This document shows, piece after piece, positions 31,749-41,545 of a stretch of DNA of 64,000 bases. The position numbers and the translations under genes were made by a program. Under the pieces are notes generated by a model that saw only the letters and a program-made list of their open reading frames with translations, searched no databases and had not been told where the DNA came from. The first letter of the stretch is position 1, and every line of letters begins with the position of its first letter. Source of the stretch: Nitzschia sp. DOCU1 (Eukaryota; Bacillariophyta; Bacillariophyceae; Bacillariales; Bacillariaceae); NCBI GenBank assembly GCA_951394045.1, contig OX595985.1:1302001-1366000 (forward strand), read 5' to 3'.

Positions 31749-32336
31749 ATGCGTGTGGTCGAGCAGGAGAACTTGCCAGAACAAGAAGGAGTGGAGCCAA
31801 GGACCGGAACCGTCCTTTCGGCCTACAGGGTTTGGAGCAGAATGAACCCGCCCAATCCAACAATGGGCTGGATGGTGGGCTACACAAATGCCATCAGGAA
31901 CTGGATGAAAGATCTTGGTGGTGGACAACTTCGCTGTGAGAATAGGGTTAAACCGGCGCCAGTTGTGCAACTCAAGGCCGCCATGGCACCAAAAGCAGCG
32001 CCAGTTGCGCAAGCCAAGGTTACACCAAAAGCAGCGCCAGCAGTTGCCAAAGCCAAGCCGGAAGCTCCACGAAAGACTCAAGGACAAAGAAACGGGCCTA
32101 CTCAGGGGGAGCGCATCACATTCTTGGAGCAAAAGGTGAAGGGGATGGCGAAAAGGCAACATGATCTAGAAGGGTTGCTGAAAATTGTGGCTGATTGGAT
32201 CTGTGTACCAGGAACCAAAGTGTACGGTGTAGGAACCGTACAAGAAGGAAGAGATCTCAGGGCAATGGTGGAGAGGATTAAAATTCTCAATACTTGCGAG
32301 ATGGTAAGCAACATGCGAATCATTGCAATTGTGTAA
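31749..32336 (+). CDS. Hypothetical protein with Ala/Lys/Pro repeats and coiled coil
   Basis: Not recognised. A 195-aa frame starts MRVVEQENLPEQEG. The middle has a short repeat built on APKAAPVAQAKV and TPKAAPAVAKAK. A coiled coil follows (ERITFLEQKVKGMAKRQHDL). A 53-nt GTCAGT...GCAG intron could instead join it in phase to the preceding gene (exon end 31713 to 31767), making one protein of about 340 aa. Transcript evidence would decide. Confidence 0.35.
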   Translation: MRVVEQENLPEQEGVEPRTGTVLSAYRVWSRMNPPNPTMGWMVGYTNAIRNWMKDLGGGQLRCENRVKPAPVVQLKAAMAPKAAPVAQAKVTPKAAPAVAKAKPEAPRKTQGQRNGPTQGERITFLEQKVKGMAKRQHDLEGLLKIVADWICVPGTKVYGVGTVQEGRDLRAMVERIKILNTCEMVSNMRIIAIV

Positions 32337-32623
32337 TTGAAATCTGCGCCAAACCCCATGTCCTAAAAACGGTTTTTATTCATGTCTGAATGGAAGTCGT
32401 ATGCTGAACCGAGACACGTCGTATTGCAAGAATTGTGACATGGTGGTCGCGTTATTCTTCTAAATAACACGGACAAAGCAAGACACACACGTGCTCAGGT
32501 TTTAAGTACTGCGAGGATGGCAGGAGAGCAAGCCCACCATCCACATATTGCATTTGACGATCGTAAAAACGGTGATATTTTTTCATGTTTAGAGGAGGGC
32601 TATATGAAAATTGAAAACGCGAT

Positions 32624-33840
32624 CTAAAAAATGATGCAAGATGTCCCTCCCCAAACCCCTCCTATTCTGGCGAGGTGGACAGCCTCGGATATTTCGTGCA
32701 ACGCATACTCCCTGTTAAGTCTGAATTTCTTGTATCCCATTGTACGTCTTTCTAGAGCACCAGCAAGAAAGACTAGCCACAGAACGCCCGCCACGGGGGG
32801 GAGGAGTAGATTATCCATCTGCATCGTGAAGGCCTCCAACATTGTCGAAAACGTTGTTGCTACCACTAGAAGAATCCAATAGTTGGATATTGCGGTGACA
32901 CCAACCAACATCATGCTGGCCAAGAAGAAGGAGTGGTCCGATGAAACCGAGCAGCCACTGAAGGCAGAGTGCTGGCAAGGACGTTGTTGCTATCCAGCGT
33001 GGTAAATGTGAAGTCGGCGTGTAGCCCCAATACTTTAAGCAGAGCTCGACGGTGGCTAATGGGCCAACGAACTTTGTTAGCACCTTGAACGGTAACCGAG
33101 GAAACATGCGCGTCACCACTGTCACCGTTACAAGGCAGCCCAATACGGTCGAAAGTGCTACGAGCGTTGGAGTTCACCACAGGTCGTGATTTGGACATTC
33201 CGAAGTTGCTGCTTGTTGTCACGTTGATCGTCCTCATCTGGCATTATTGCACGCTTCACAAAGAGTCGCTGTTGAGCCCACTTCAGCCAGTAAAGTAGCA
33301 TCCAATGAATGCTTTCCCGTGTACTGGAAAGGAATGAAATGACGGTCTTACTACCACCGCAGGAGGGTTGTTGTAGAGAAACTCCAAGATCATTCCAATT
33401 GTCATCACCACCACAATCGTCATACGATGCTTGTAGAAAACTGGATGCATCGTCATGGGATTCGTCAAAACATTTTTAATGCGCACCATGGAAGTGCCGA
33501 CAACGTACTCCACTTGGGCATATAGGATCCATCGAGGAGAAGGTGCGGGAACAGTGATTGCTACGGCGTGCATTAACGATGGTATCAGCGACATTGCCAT
33601 TTGACTTGCCCCCTAGGATCATTTGGTGCTTTTGAGGCTAGCGTTGTTTGCATCCATTGCACAAGTGGACACATTGGACTCCAACAGATGCACGCAGGCG
33701 GTCCTGAAGCAACACCAGTATGCCCGGGTACCAGAAATGCAGACAAAATAGATTGAACGTTGGCAAGGCGATCCACAACCAGTCCTTGGCGTCTATCATT
33801 CACGGGGCGGCGAAGGAGCCTCGTCGGCGCTGCTGCCAAC
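32624..33840 (-). pseudogene. Broken polytopic membrane-protein gene (possibly CTP-dependent lipid kinase-like)
   Basis: Reading down the minus strand, hydrophobic coding segments continue in changing frames. MTIVVVMTIGMILEFLYNNP (33420-33365) is followed by HWMLLYWLKWAQQRLFVKRA (from about 33310). Next comes STVLGCLVTVTVVTRMFPRL (33150-33090), and finally ASMMLVGVTAISNYWILLVV (32920-32860) to the stop at 32624. Three frame changes (near 33340, 33160 and 32925) have no phase-compatible introns. The terminal motif EAFTMQMDNLLLPP faintly resembles the DN-x-x-x-P end of dolichol and phytol kinases, but the assignment is weak. The upstream 33585-33839 region is probably the 5' part. Confidence 0.5.
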
Positions 33841-34617
33841 CAATCGACTATAGGAACATCACCACAGAAAAAACCTCGTCAACGTCATGCCGCCATTGAC
33901 AGATGTGTGAAGAGGGCAATCACTCCGTCATATTTTCAATTATGAACGCGCCACACAACAAGCATTCAGGTCTTCGTAATATACCCCATGGGCCATCCAT
34001 GCATCGGCCACTCTTTTCGTTGTCGTCTCGAGCGAGTTTGTCTCGTATTTCGCGGTAGTTGCGCTTCCAAAAGAGCGTCATTGGGCAGACGAGGGGTCAA
34101 AAGAGATGCTGGAGACTCTGGCTTCTGACTGGACACGCCCTACATATTGCAGTTCCTAATTATCGAAATTGCAAACTATGCCACGCACGAACACTCCAAC
34201 ACCCAGCGATAAATAAAACTTAGGAAATATATATGCCACTTCAATGAAGACGAACCCTTTGAGTCACGACCAAGACCAAACACCATAATTCTCAAGTAGC
34301 CCCTACGATCGTCGCCATGGTCTCGCAATCCCGGTTAAAACAGTAGGAATTCTACATGCGAGCAGCATCGCCAAGTAGCATGTGAGGAGTGTTCGCGCGC
34401 AATTGAACGACGATATGTTCACCACTTCCCTTTCGGCACTCTCTGCCTCGACTGCCCCTACCGCTGACAAAGCATCATTTCACCTTGGAAGAAAACCTAC
34501 ACTTTTGCTTGAGAGTGCTCTATCAGCAGTAGCAGTATTGTATCTAAGCTAAGAATCATTGCTGGCTGACCTTGCACGGGATTGTGAAGTTGCGATAGTG
34601 CTAGACGTCGGCGGTGA
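33841..34617. other. Intergenic stretch, about 0.8 kb
   Basis: No gene, repeat or structured RNA was recognised. It presumably includes the promoter of the zinc-ribbon gene. Confidence 0.4.
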
Positions 34618-36219
34618 ATGATGAAGAATAGCGCACTGCACTGCAGTTCGGACGGTTGCACGGCGTTGATGGCGCAACGGTCAATACCGACGACAACCAT
34701 GCAAAATTCAGTGTACGATGATACCGAGGAACCATTGAAGCCATCCCATAGATTCCCGAGCAATGAAAGCAATGAAATGCAAGACGCCGTTCCCCAGTTG
34801 CCCATAAGGAAGGAAAGTTCCGGCGTTCATTCGTTGTTTGACCTGGACCCGACGGATTCTCTCCCCCCACAAGCTCCGGCGCGGCGTCAATCCAGCGACC
34901 GTCTCATGGCTGCCGCAAGAAGACGGACGCAGTTACGGGATCGTTCGAGTAGTGGTTCATCGATGCCTCCTGGGCCTCCTTCGTCCGTCATTATTCCTCA
35001 GGACAGCGGGCTGTGGTCGGCAGGGGTTTCGACTCTCATGTCTGGGGACGACGAGGACGAGGACGACGATCGCTTTAACAGCATACCGCCTCGTCTCCGG
35101 GACGAGTCGGATCCGAATCTGATTCAAGGGGAAATGCCAGATGTGTTGCCATGGGATAGAATTGCTATTGGGGTCGTCGTGATTCCAGAGAATAAGAATG
35201 CGGGGGGCTCGTTGTTTCACCCTGGGTGGGCGCCTGGACAGGCTTCGCCGATTCCACCACAGAACAACGTGTACAGGGCACAGTCAGAAGACGGCAGCCG
35301 GGATACCACATCGTATCCTTCCTTCCATTTTACGTCTTCCTCGGAACCAAGTGATGCCAACGGATCCATTGATCATGTCCGCACGCTTCCTCCGCCGCCG
35401 TGCCAGATCCCGCCGAACCGATCTTTACCGCAATCTCCCCCTCCTCCCCCTGCTGCGTTGCTGAGATCCCCTAGTCATAATCGTCGCTCGCCGCAGATGC
35501 CACGACGGCTTCCGGGTCACGCTGCCATGCTCGTGACTGCCCCATCAACACCGTCGGGGCAGCCAATGGAAATCACTATTAATAACGGCACACGGCCACT
35601 ACAGCCGCACCCTCCATCGCAAGATTTGCCACCAACATACCCCATGTCTCATTCTCAAACTGATATTTCAGCTCCGTCGTTGGAAAGGCAAGGGTCCAGA
35701 GGGATACTTCCATCGCAATCACCAAATGCCGGTGCACCAAACAACAATATTCAGGCCCGGCACGGCTCACGTAGAAGTTATCCGGACCCGACTGCTATTC
35801 CTCCCTCCCCGCCGGCCAGGCCAGCTCAGTCGCCGCCAAGAGAGGCTGCTACTACTACTAGGAGACCGGCTCAACATTATCAACGTCAACATTATCAGCG
35901 TCCTTCTTTGGAGGGAATTATGATTGAAGTGGCACCAGGTGTCAAGTTGCCCCTACGGGGCTCTGATGAAACATGGAAGGCAATTGAGGACGGACGAGTG
36001 ACCATCACAACGTGTATTGCCTGTCAGATTGAACTTCATTGTTTGGAAGATGCACAGTTGGTGGCCTGTCCCAACTGTACCATGCTCAGTCCCGTCGACC
36101 AGACCAATCAGGAAGATTCTACTGCCCGATTTGGAGTCGGCGTAGGCGTCAAGCTGGAAGACGTGATTCGCTGGATAGACAAGAAGGATTCAGAGTTTGC
36201 AAGGATAATGTCTAGCTAG
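34618..36219 (+). CDS. Proline-rich protein with C-terminal four-cysteine zinc ribbon
   Basis: Single exon, 533 aa. Residues 1-430 are disordered, with Ser- and Asp-rich tracts, poly-Pro runs (SLPQSPPPPPAALL) and one ordered island (VLPWDRIAIGVVVIPEN). The C-terminal 100 residues are compact: IEVAPGVKLPLRGSDETWKA, then C-x2-C (CIACQIELHC) and C-x2-C (VACPNCTMLSP), which form a zinc-ribbon-like unit, and a closing helix (LEDVIRWIDKKDSEF). This ribbon resembles one found on many stramenopile proteins of unknown role. The partner or target is unknown. Several ATGs lie near the start, and the first in frame was used. Confidence 0.65.
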   Translation: MMKNSALHCSSDGCTALMAQRSIPTTTMQNSVYDDTEEPLKPSHRFPSNESNEMQDAVPQLPIRKESSGVHSLFDLDPTDSLPPQAPARRQSSDRLMAAARRRTQLRDRSSSGSSMPPGPPSSVIIPQDSGLWSAGVSTLMSGDDEDEDDDRFNSIPPRLRDESDPNLIQGEMPDVLPWDRIAIGVVVIPENKNAGGSLFHPGWAPGQASPIPPQNNVYRAQSEDGSRDTTSYPSFHFTSSSEPSDANGSIDHVRTLPPPPCQIPPNRSLPQSPPPPPAALLRSPSHNRRSPQMPRRLPGHAAMLVTAPSTPSGQPMEITINNGTRPLQPHPPSQDLPPTYPMSHSQTDISAPSLERQGSRGILPSQSPNAGAPNNNIQARHGSRRSYPDPTAIPPSPPARPAQSPPREAATTTRRPAQHYQRQHYQRPSLEGIMIEVAPGVKLPLRGSDETWKAIEDGRVTITTCIACQIELHCLEDAQLVACPNCTMLSPVDQTNQEDSTARFGVGVGVKLEDVIRWIDKKDSEFARIMSS

Positions 36220-36288
36220 AGTAGAGATTATTTATAATCATTCATTTTGGATGCCATTATTATTCCACATACATCCTGTCATCGCACG

Positions 36289-36868
36289 TTACATGCCGTA
36301 TTTCATTTTCATGACTAGTAGACCCTGTGGTCCAAGAAGAATCTCATTGATAAAGGTAAAGATGGCCAACCAGAACACAGGCGTAATGTCGACACCAAAG
36401 GCGGGGGGGATGGAACCTTTGACGAGTCGCAAAAGAGGTTCCGTCGGCCATGTTACAATATTCCAAGGAAGTTTATTGAGATCGGTTTCAGGGTACCAAG
36501 AAGCGACGACTCGGCAAAGCTGGAATAGAAAGAACCAAATAAGAATGATTCCCTTCAAAGCAGTTTTCACTCCTCTGGTTTTTGGGACGTACCATGGCAA
36601 ACGAAAGGAAATTCAGAAACGGACCCAGAACGAATGCTGTCGGCTGAACCCAACCTTCCGTCTCTGCCAGAATCAAAGCAGGAGCGTTCGTAAACACTGG
36701 CGCGACGTTGAACGAGAGATCAACGAAGGACGAACCATCCATCAAGTTGAGGGAAGAAACTGGCCGGGTGCTGGGTCTGATGATCGGCGACGATGGGCCG
36801 ATGAAAGCAGAAATCTGGCTTGCCGCCAACAGGAGAATTGACCCGATTATTATTTTCCTCAGATACAT
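36289..36868 (-). CDS. Plastid-targeted YggT/YCF19 family membrane protein (CCB3/YLMG-like)
   Basis: Exons 36868-36593 and 36519-36289 join across a 73-nt GTACGT...CCAG intron in phase 0 and give 168 aa. The N terminus is a signal peptide with an ISAF junction (LLLAASQISAFIGPSS). The mature part has two membrane segments with the YggT signature: FAMLCRVVASWYPETD (rebuilt by splicing), TWPTEPLLRLVKGSIPP and FGVDITPVFWLAI. Family members in plants and cyanobacteria act in thylakoid or nucleoid organisation, and CCB3 acts in heme attachment to cytochrome b6. Which role applies here cannot be decided. An ATG 16 codons upstream is possible. Confidence 0.82.
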
Positions 36869-37059
36869 CTTCTGTAATAAAAGCCCCAAATTGTATGTAT
36901 GACAATCAACCTGCAAGGAATGCTTCTAGCTTCCCTTTTGAAAAAGCAAAAGTGAGACTCGTTATCAAGACAGCGATGGAATCATGGCCAAATATTAGAC
37001 ACGTTGCGGTGCAAAATCACCACCGAGATCCGATTTTTTGCTCATCCGCTCGTCAGCAC

Positions 37060-37067
37060 TGACGTCA
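37060..37067. promoter_or_regulatory. TGACGTCA upstream of YggT gene
   Basis: A perfect CRE palindrome lies 192 bp upstream of the YggT start codon. Inferred from the motif only. Confidence 0.3.
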
Positions 37068-37380
37068 ATCCGGGCGACGGAAGGGCGAACTTTTTGAAGT
37101 AGTCATAGCAATCAATCGGCCCGAAGCTTTGGCGTGTGGGCTATGTAGTAGCGGTGATGTATTAGGCATGGGGATCCGGGAAACAATACATCTCAAGCTA
37201 GCTAGAAGTCACAATGAGCTACTGATTGAAGTCTGCTACAGAGCCAGCTTCTGATATTTTAGCATGCCAAACACCAACGACAGTCAGCAGGAGATAATCC
37301 GTCGTCAATTCGTGATCCTTTGCGCTCGGAGAAGCAACTTCTCTTTCGCTAACAGCTCAGCAGTTGGCAACAGCACTATC

Positions 37381-38142
37381 TTACTCGAGAATAACGTCCT
37401 CAAATCCACCTCCACTTTGGAGTCCGTAGAAAGCCTTAAGTTGGCCCAAAGGTCCATTTCCCCGCTCGTCGATGGAAGCGCTGTCGGCAGTCATCATGGA
37501 ATCACCCATGACGCCAAAGATTCCAGCTCTCTTTCTAATTTCTTCCAGCCGTTTCTTGTTGACTCCAAAGTCTTTGTTTTCATTCGAGGCCTTGGAACGA
37601 AAGAAAACCACCTTGTCGATATCATTGATCACAAATTCTAGCTCGTCCACCGTTGAAAACAAATCATTACGGTTTGCCGCCACTTTGAGATATTGACTAC
37701 CCTCCTGTTGTAAAATCTGGCAGTTTGAATCGGCCACAATAGCCCCCTTGAGTCTAGACATGACTTCGTCAGGAGACCGGTCGTAGGTCCAAGGCGGCAA
37801 GTACAAATCCAGATTTCGGACGTTGGCGGTAGATACGCATGGGACCTTGCTCGATGTGTTGCACTTTTCGATAGAAAATGAACGTCCTGCTGGCGATTCA
37901 TTGTCATCCGCAAAAGCCGTATCGCTGTGAAAGAACGACGTACAAACTGAGGTGGCTGCCAGTTGGGCTACCAGCCACTGACGCCGCGATGATGTATGTG
38001 TTTCGGCTGTCACTGCTGCTGGTACGGGTGATGATTCAAGAATGATGTTGGGGCGGCTCCTTCCATTCTGATTTGGAGAATATGCACAACTCGGCGAACA
38101 CGTCAACAAAGCAGTTGCAAGGAAAGCGTAGAATAGTTCCAT
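37381..38142 (-). CDS. Thylakoid-lumen DUF1499 protein with twin-arginine signal
   Basis: Single exon, 253 aa from the ATG at 38142 (an ATG 8 codons upstream is also in frame). The N terminus is tripartite: a signal peptide (ELFYAFLATALLTCSPSCAY), a Ser/Thr-rich transit region, then a twin-arginine segment (SSRRQWLVAQLAATSVCTSF) ending in DTAFADD, a lumenal cleavage site. The mature part is DUF1499: KVPCVSTANVRNLDLYLPPW, ELEFVINDIDKVVFFRSKAS, and the end VNKKRLEEIRKRAGI. The biochemical function of DUF1499 is unknown. The layout indicates a Tat-exported thylakoid-lumen protein. It is divergent from the 38440 ORF. Confidence 0.82.
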   Translation of the reverse strand: MELFYAFLATALLTCSPSCAYSPNQNGRSRPNIILESSPVPAAVTAETHTSSRRQWLVAQLAATSVCTSFFHSDTAFADDNESPAGRSFSIEKCNTSSKVPCVSTANVRNLDLYLPPWTYDRSPDEVMSRLKGAIVADSNCQILQQEGSQYLKVAANRNDLFSTVDELEFVINDIDKVVFFRSKASNENKDFGVNKKRLEEIRKRAGIFGVMGDSMMTADSASIDERGNGPLGQLKAFYGLQSGGGFEDVILE

Positions 38143-38264
38143 TTCGATCAATAATGGAGACGACAAAGGTATGATACAGTGAGCAATGAGACAAGGATCG
38201 GTGATGCCAATAACATACCCCCTCGCTATCTCGCGTCGGATGAAGTTGCCTCACTCATATCCAC

Positions 38265-38270
38265 TGACGT
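38265..38270. promoter_or_regulatory. TGACGT in divergent promoter
   Basis: TGACGT lies 123 bp upstream of the DUF1499 start and 170 bp upstream of the plus-strand membrane ORF. Motif evidence only. Confidence 0.25.
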
Positions 38271-38439
38271 AAGTCGGAGAAGTCAATGTTGATGTGAGGG
38301 CAGACAGGCAGGCGATTCGCAGCAGTCGAAAGAATCTTTGACTCAGCTCATCTGGGGGATGATTGCTCGGGGAGGGGGGAGCAGAAATCGACACACGGAC
38401 GGCGTGTGCTTTTCCGGAGAAAACAAATATCTTGTCGAT

Positions 38440-39408
38440 ATGTCGTTCGTGCTGAGAGTGACCATGGTAGCGACATGCGCTGCATATTCTCCTCACGTTA
38501 ATAGCAGTTCAAACAGTGCGCCAAGAGCAGGAGCCTTCAGTAAGCTCTTCAATTTCGCATGGACGAGACTAAGTGCGACGTTTGTGATTCTACTGCTAAT
38601 TCTTGTCAGCTCAAGGACAATTTCAGTCGACCATATTATTGTTGACCCTGGCGCACGTTCATCTGGCGTTGAGGCTTTTCCGACAAGTCCCTTACTGGAA
38701 AGGCGAAGAATCTGCTAGCTTGCTTCTGACGCATCGGTGAATTTTCGTGGAGAAATGGCACAAAATGTTGCCGAAGATCGAACGATTCGAATTCCAGTGA
38801 ATTCTCTGATGCTGGATGCCCCACTCAGTTGGTTGGAATACCTCTGGAACTCCGCCAAGGAAGTGCTCAGCAGCATGGTATTGCTTTGGATAGAACCGAT
38901 ACTGGACTCGAAAAGTCTGCTTGACTTATCGATTGGACTTTTATTGCTGGAGCGCGTCGGTGCCAACATTCAACGATACGAACCAAAGATCATTTTGAAC
39001 CAAGCGGCGCACAGCCCGCCGAATATGGAGGCCTCTATTCCTGGAGGAATTTTGTTTGGAACTCCTTTTATTGCCATTCTGGGGAGCTTTGCCCTTGTAA
39101 TATCCTGTCTCTCGAATGCACCTCACGACACAAGACTATTCGCCCCCACCTGGTTGAGAATGTTGCTTCCGCGGCATCGGCCTGCGGGTTCTTCGTCCAC
39201 GGTTTTAGTGTACATGCTGCTCTTTCTATTTTGCCTGGAAAGTATGCTGATGATTTCTATATTGATGTTTGGATGTCATGCTATCACGTTTCCAGAATGG
39301 CTCGAAGGAGATATAAAGATTTTGACTTCACTCATGGGCGCCTGGCTCGTCAGTATACTGGCGTCCAGTTTTGTTCGATATTTTCTGTACTACAGTATTG
39401 GAGACTGA
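38440..39408 (+). pseudogene. Membrane-protein ORF interrupted by an in-frame TAG
   Basis: From the ATG at 38440 (MSFVLRVTMVATCAAYSP) the frame runs with one hydrophobic helix (LSATFVILLLILVSS) to a TAG at 38716. It then continues in the same frame through DASVNFRGEMAQNVAED and four or five more membrane helices (FGTPFIAILGSFALVIS, VYMLLFLFCLESMLMIS, LMGAWLVSILASSFV) to TGA at 39406. No GT-AG intron with a usable donor removes the TAG. Possible explanations are a recent nonsense mutation, stop readthrough, a base error, or two genes with the second starting at ATG 38755. The family is not recognised. Confidence 0.5.
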
Positions 39409-39834
39409 CGCTGTTAGATTGAAATCTTGACCGTGCGTTTCTATGAGGTCGGTAATTGGTCTCATTTTCTATTTGCGCTTACGCAAGTGCACTTTCGGAG
39501 AATGGAGCATTGGCTCATTATCAATGCAACGCATGCAGTCGTCGGACACACAATCGCCGCTCACCGTGAGCTCTTCTAATTGTGCGACGACCGATTTGAA
39601 TCTAATGGTGGTTTCGATCCCAACTTCGCCGGAGAGATCACGCTGTCGATAGTGATCGGGTAGCCCTATGTGTGGACGAATGGCAGACCGAATGCGACGA
39701 AACGAAAGCTCCAAAATCTGAAGGATTCCAGATAAATTGATACTGTTGGAGATTGCCTGTGTTGAGATTCAGATAGTTTCCCATTTCCTTGCTGGTCGTG
39801 GTTCTGAAGTTGGTACTACTGAAGATGCACATGC
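39409..39834. other. Ambiguous stretch between membrane ORF and fucosyltransferase relic
   Basis: Coding-like frames exist on both strands and contradict each other. On the plus strand, VRFYEVGNWSHFLFALTQVH (from 39433) continues the membrane-protein frame after two stops. On the minus strand, 39714-39469 reads ETTIRFKSVVAQLEELTVSG. No model is supported. Confidence 0.2.
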
Positions 39835-40415
39835 GGCGTCACACTTTGGACGCATCTTTTGGTTATTCTTTGTCCAAGTCCTCCCGTACAAGCGTGGGCG
39901 GAACAAATCATGCAGGACACTTTGCCTTCCATTTATACGGCAGTCCATTGCCGCGTCAGACATCCCAAAGCGTTTTCGTCTGGCAAGGACATTTTAGGAA
40001 AGAATCTCAAATATCCTGCCGATAAAACAGACGAGACTCGTCAATTTCCTTTGAATGGGGCCAAGGATGCTCTCAATTGCTGTCGTCTTGTTTCTTTAGA
40101 ACAAAAGGAGAGCGTGTACTTTTTGAGTGATTCCAATGATTTGGTACGACACGTTGCCATGGAACTACAGAATGACGATTTTGTTCAAGCCGATCATTGT
40201 CAAATCGATCAAGAACGCCCACAACCAGGACAAACCAGCAGCATGAGACCGCTACGAGTGGTGGCACGCGACGTGTCGGAAGAAACATCGCACTTGGATC
40301 GTCAAAAGGGAGGCAAATACCTTCCTAGTATGCCACCTTTCTCGATTTAATGGTGGTGGTACATGCGAGATGTGTGGAACGCCTTGCCAATAGTTGTGCT
40401 AGCACGAAAAAGTGA
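39835..40415 (+). pseudogene. Truncated, frameshifted O-fucosyltransferase-like relic
   Basis: Only the C-terminal half of a fold like GDP-fucose O-fucosyltransferases is present. The frame reads CPSPPVQAWAEQIMQDTLP, YTAVHCRVRHPKA (the HxRxR-type donor-site strand) and SVYFLSDSNDLVRHVAMEL, then VVARDVSEETSHLDRQKG. At about 40320 it breaks. Two bases over, the expected next strand appears after a TAG as YATFLDLMVVVHARCV, then loses similarity and ends at 40415. The 5' half was not found. Truncation plus frameshift indicates a pseudogene. Intact relatives are common in diatom genomes as far as I know. Confidence 0.6.
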
Positions 40416-40521
40416 CTTTCTCTAGACGTTTTTCTAGCTCTAACAAGTTATATACTACTATTAAAGCACCGACGGGTACGCCTTATAGCCGAAAGACGAC
40501 TAGTACGGTATAGGAAACATA

Positions 40522-40624
40522 CCACAGCTGCTCCGCCCAGAGGAGAGCTCCCTCTACCCACATACGGGAGGGAGATCCGCCTAGCTAGTGGAGACAACAA
40601 TCCACTTCACTCGTACAGCCGATT
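40522..40624 (+). repeat. Direct repeat R1, copy 1
   Basis: A block of about 103 bp runs from CCACAGCTGCTC to GTACAGCCGATT. It includes AGAGGAGAGCTCCCTCT and GGGAGGGAGATCCGCCTAG. A second copy with about 85-90% identity by eye starts 268 bp downstream. Confidence 0.8.
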
Positions 40625-40789
40625 GGAATCGTCTCCCGCCCGGTGCTAGTAGATAAAATATTGCACCGGTAGCACTCCCCAGGAGTTGCCTACAATGCAT
40701 CGAACTTTTGGCTTCATTTTTGTGTTCTCACACAAAAAGTTACTGAGCCCCACCGCTACGTCAAAGCAGTTCGATTTCGGAGGGGTAGG

Positions 40790-40894
40790 CCACAGCTGCT
40801 CTGCCCGGAGGAAAGCTCCCTCCACCCACATTCGGGAGGGAGATCCGCCTAGTAGAGACAACAATCCACTTTACTCGACGGCGTACAGCCGATT
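40790..40894 (+). repeat. Direct repeat R1, copy 2
   Basis: Second copy of the R1 block with the same ends and scattered substitutions and small indels. The bases around both copies differ, so the duplication ends near the stated limits. Confidence 0.8.
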
Positions 40895-41300
40895 CCAATC
40901 CTCCACGCACCAGCACAGGTTACACTTAACTCTCCGCGACGAGACACGAACGCGAGTGGAGGACGTTTTAAAACCGGAACCACAAACCGGTTGCGTTGAT
41001 CAGGCTGTTTGTGTGCGGGAGAATTGGAATCGGGGTCAAGATCAGGACCAGGATCGTTGCTCAGGAAAAAGTTGGTTTCGTTGTACGCCTGCAAAAGGAG
41101 GAAAGAACAGGGGTATAAGTAGCACCGCGGGAGAAAATATGAAATACGATCACCATAAAATGCGCACTTACCATGAAGACACGGAAGACATGCACAATCA
41201 GACCCCCACCCACACCACAACCAACCTGTAAAACAAAGAGAGGACTCAACTTTCCAACAACAGATCCGGCCAACAAAGTCACCTCGGTCGACAATCAACC

Positions 41301-41396
41301 GATCCTTCCCGGCGTGCTACCGCCCCATGCCACGAAATCGTGGGAGGATGATACGATAGCTTTTAGGGTCCCACCCACGGGGACCCCAGGAACGAT
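41301..41396 (+). repeat. Direct repeat R2, copy 1
   Basis: The block runs from GATCCTTCCCGGCGTGCT to AGCTTTTAGGGTCCCACCC and GGGGACCCCAG. The inner GGGTCCCACCCACGGGGACC is an inverted repeat that could form a hairpin. Confidence 0.7.
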
Positions 41397-41482
41397 CGAC
41401 ACGACCTGGACTGCCGCCACCAGAGCAATCCACGGATCTGTTGAAAAGAAAGAGAGAAGAACAAAGACAGAACACGAGCGAG

Positions 41483-41545
41483 GATCGATCCCGGCGTGCT
41501 TCCGACGGAAGCTTTTAGGATCCCACCCATGGGGACCCCAGAACG
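41483..41545 (+). repeat. Direct repeat R2, copy 2 (internally deleted)
   Basis: GATCGATCCCGGCGTGCTTCCG joins directly to AGCTTTTAGGATCCCACCC and GGGGACCCCAG. It lacks about 33 bp found in the middle of copy 1. Confidence 0.7.

Noticed and set aside
40686..41231. 181-codon plus-strand open frame
   Set aside because: It runs through repeat R1 copy 2 and low-complexity Asp/Gln/Arg sequence, and the other R1 copy keeps no matching frame.
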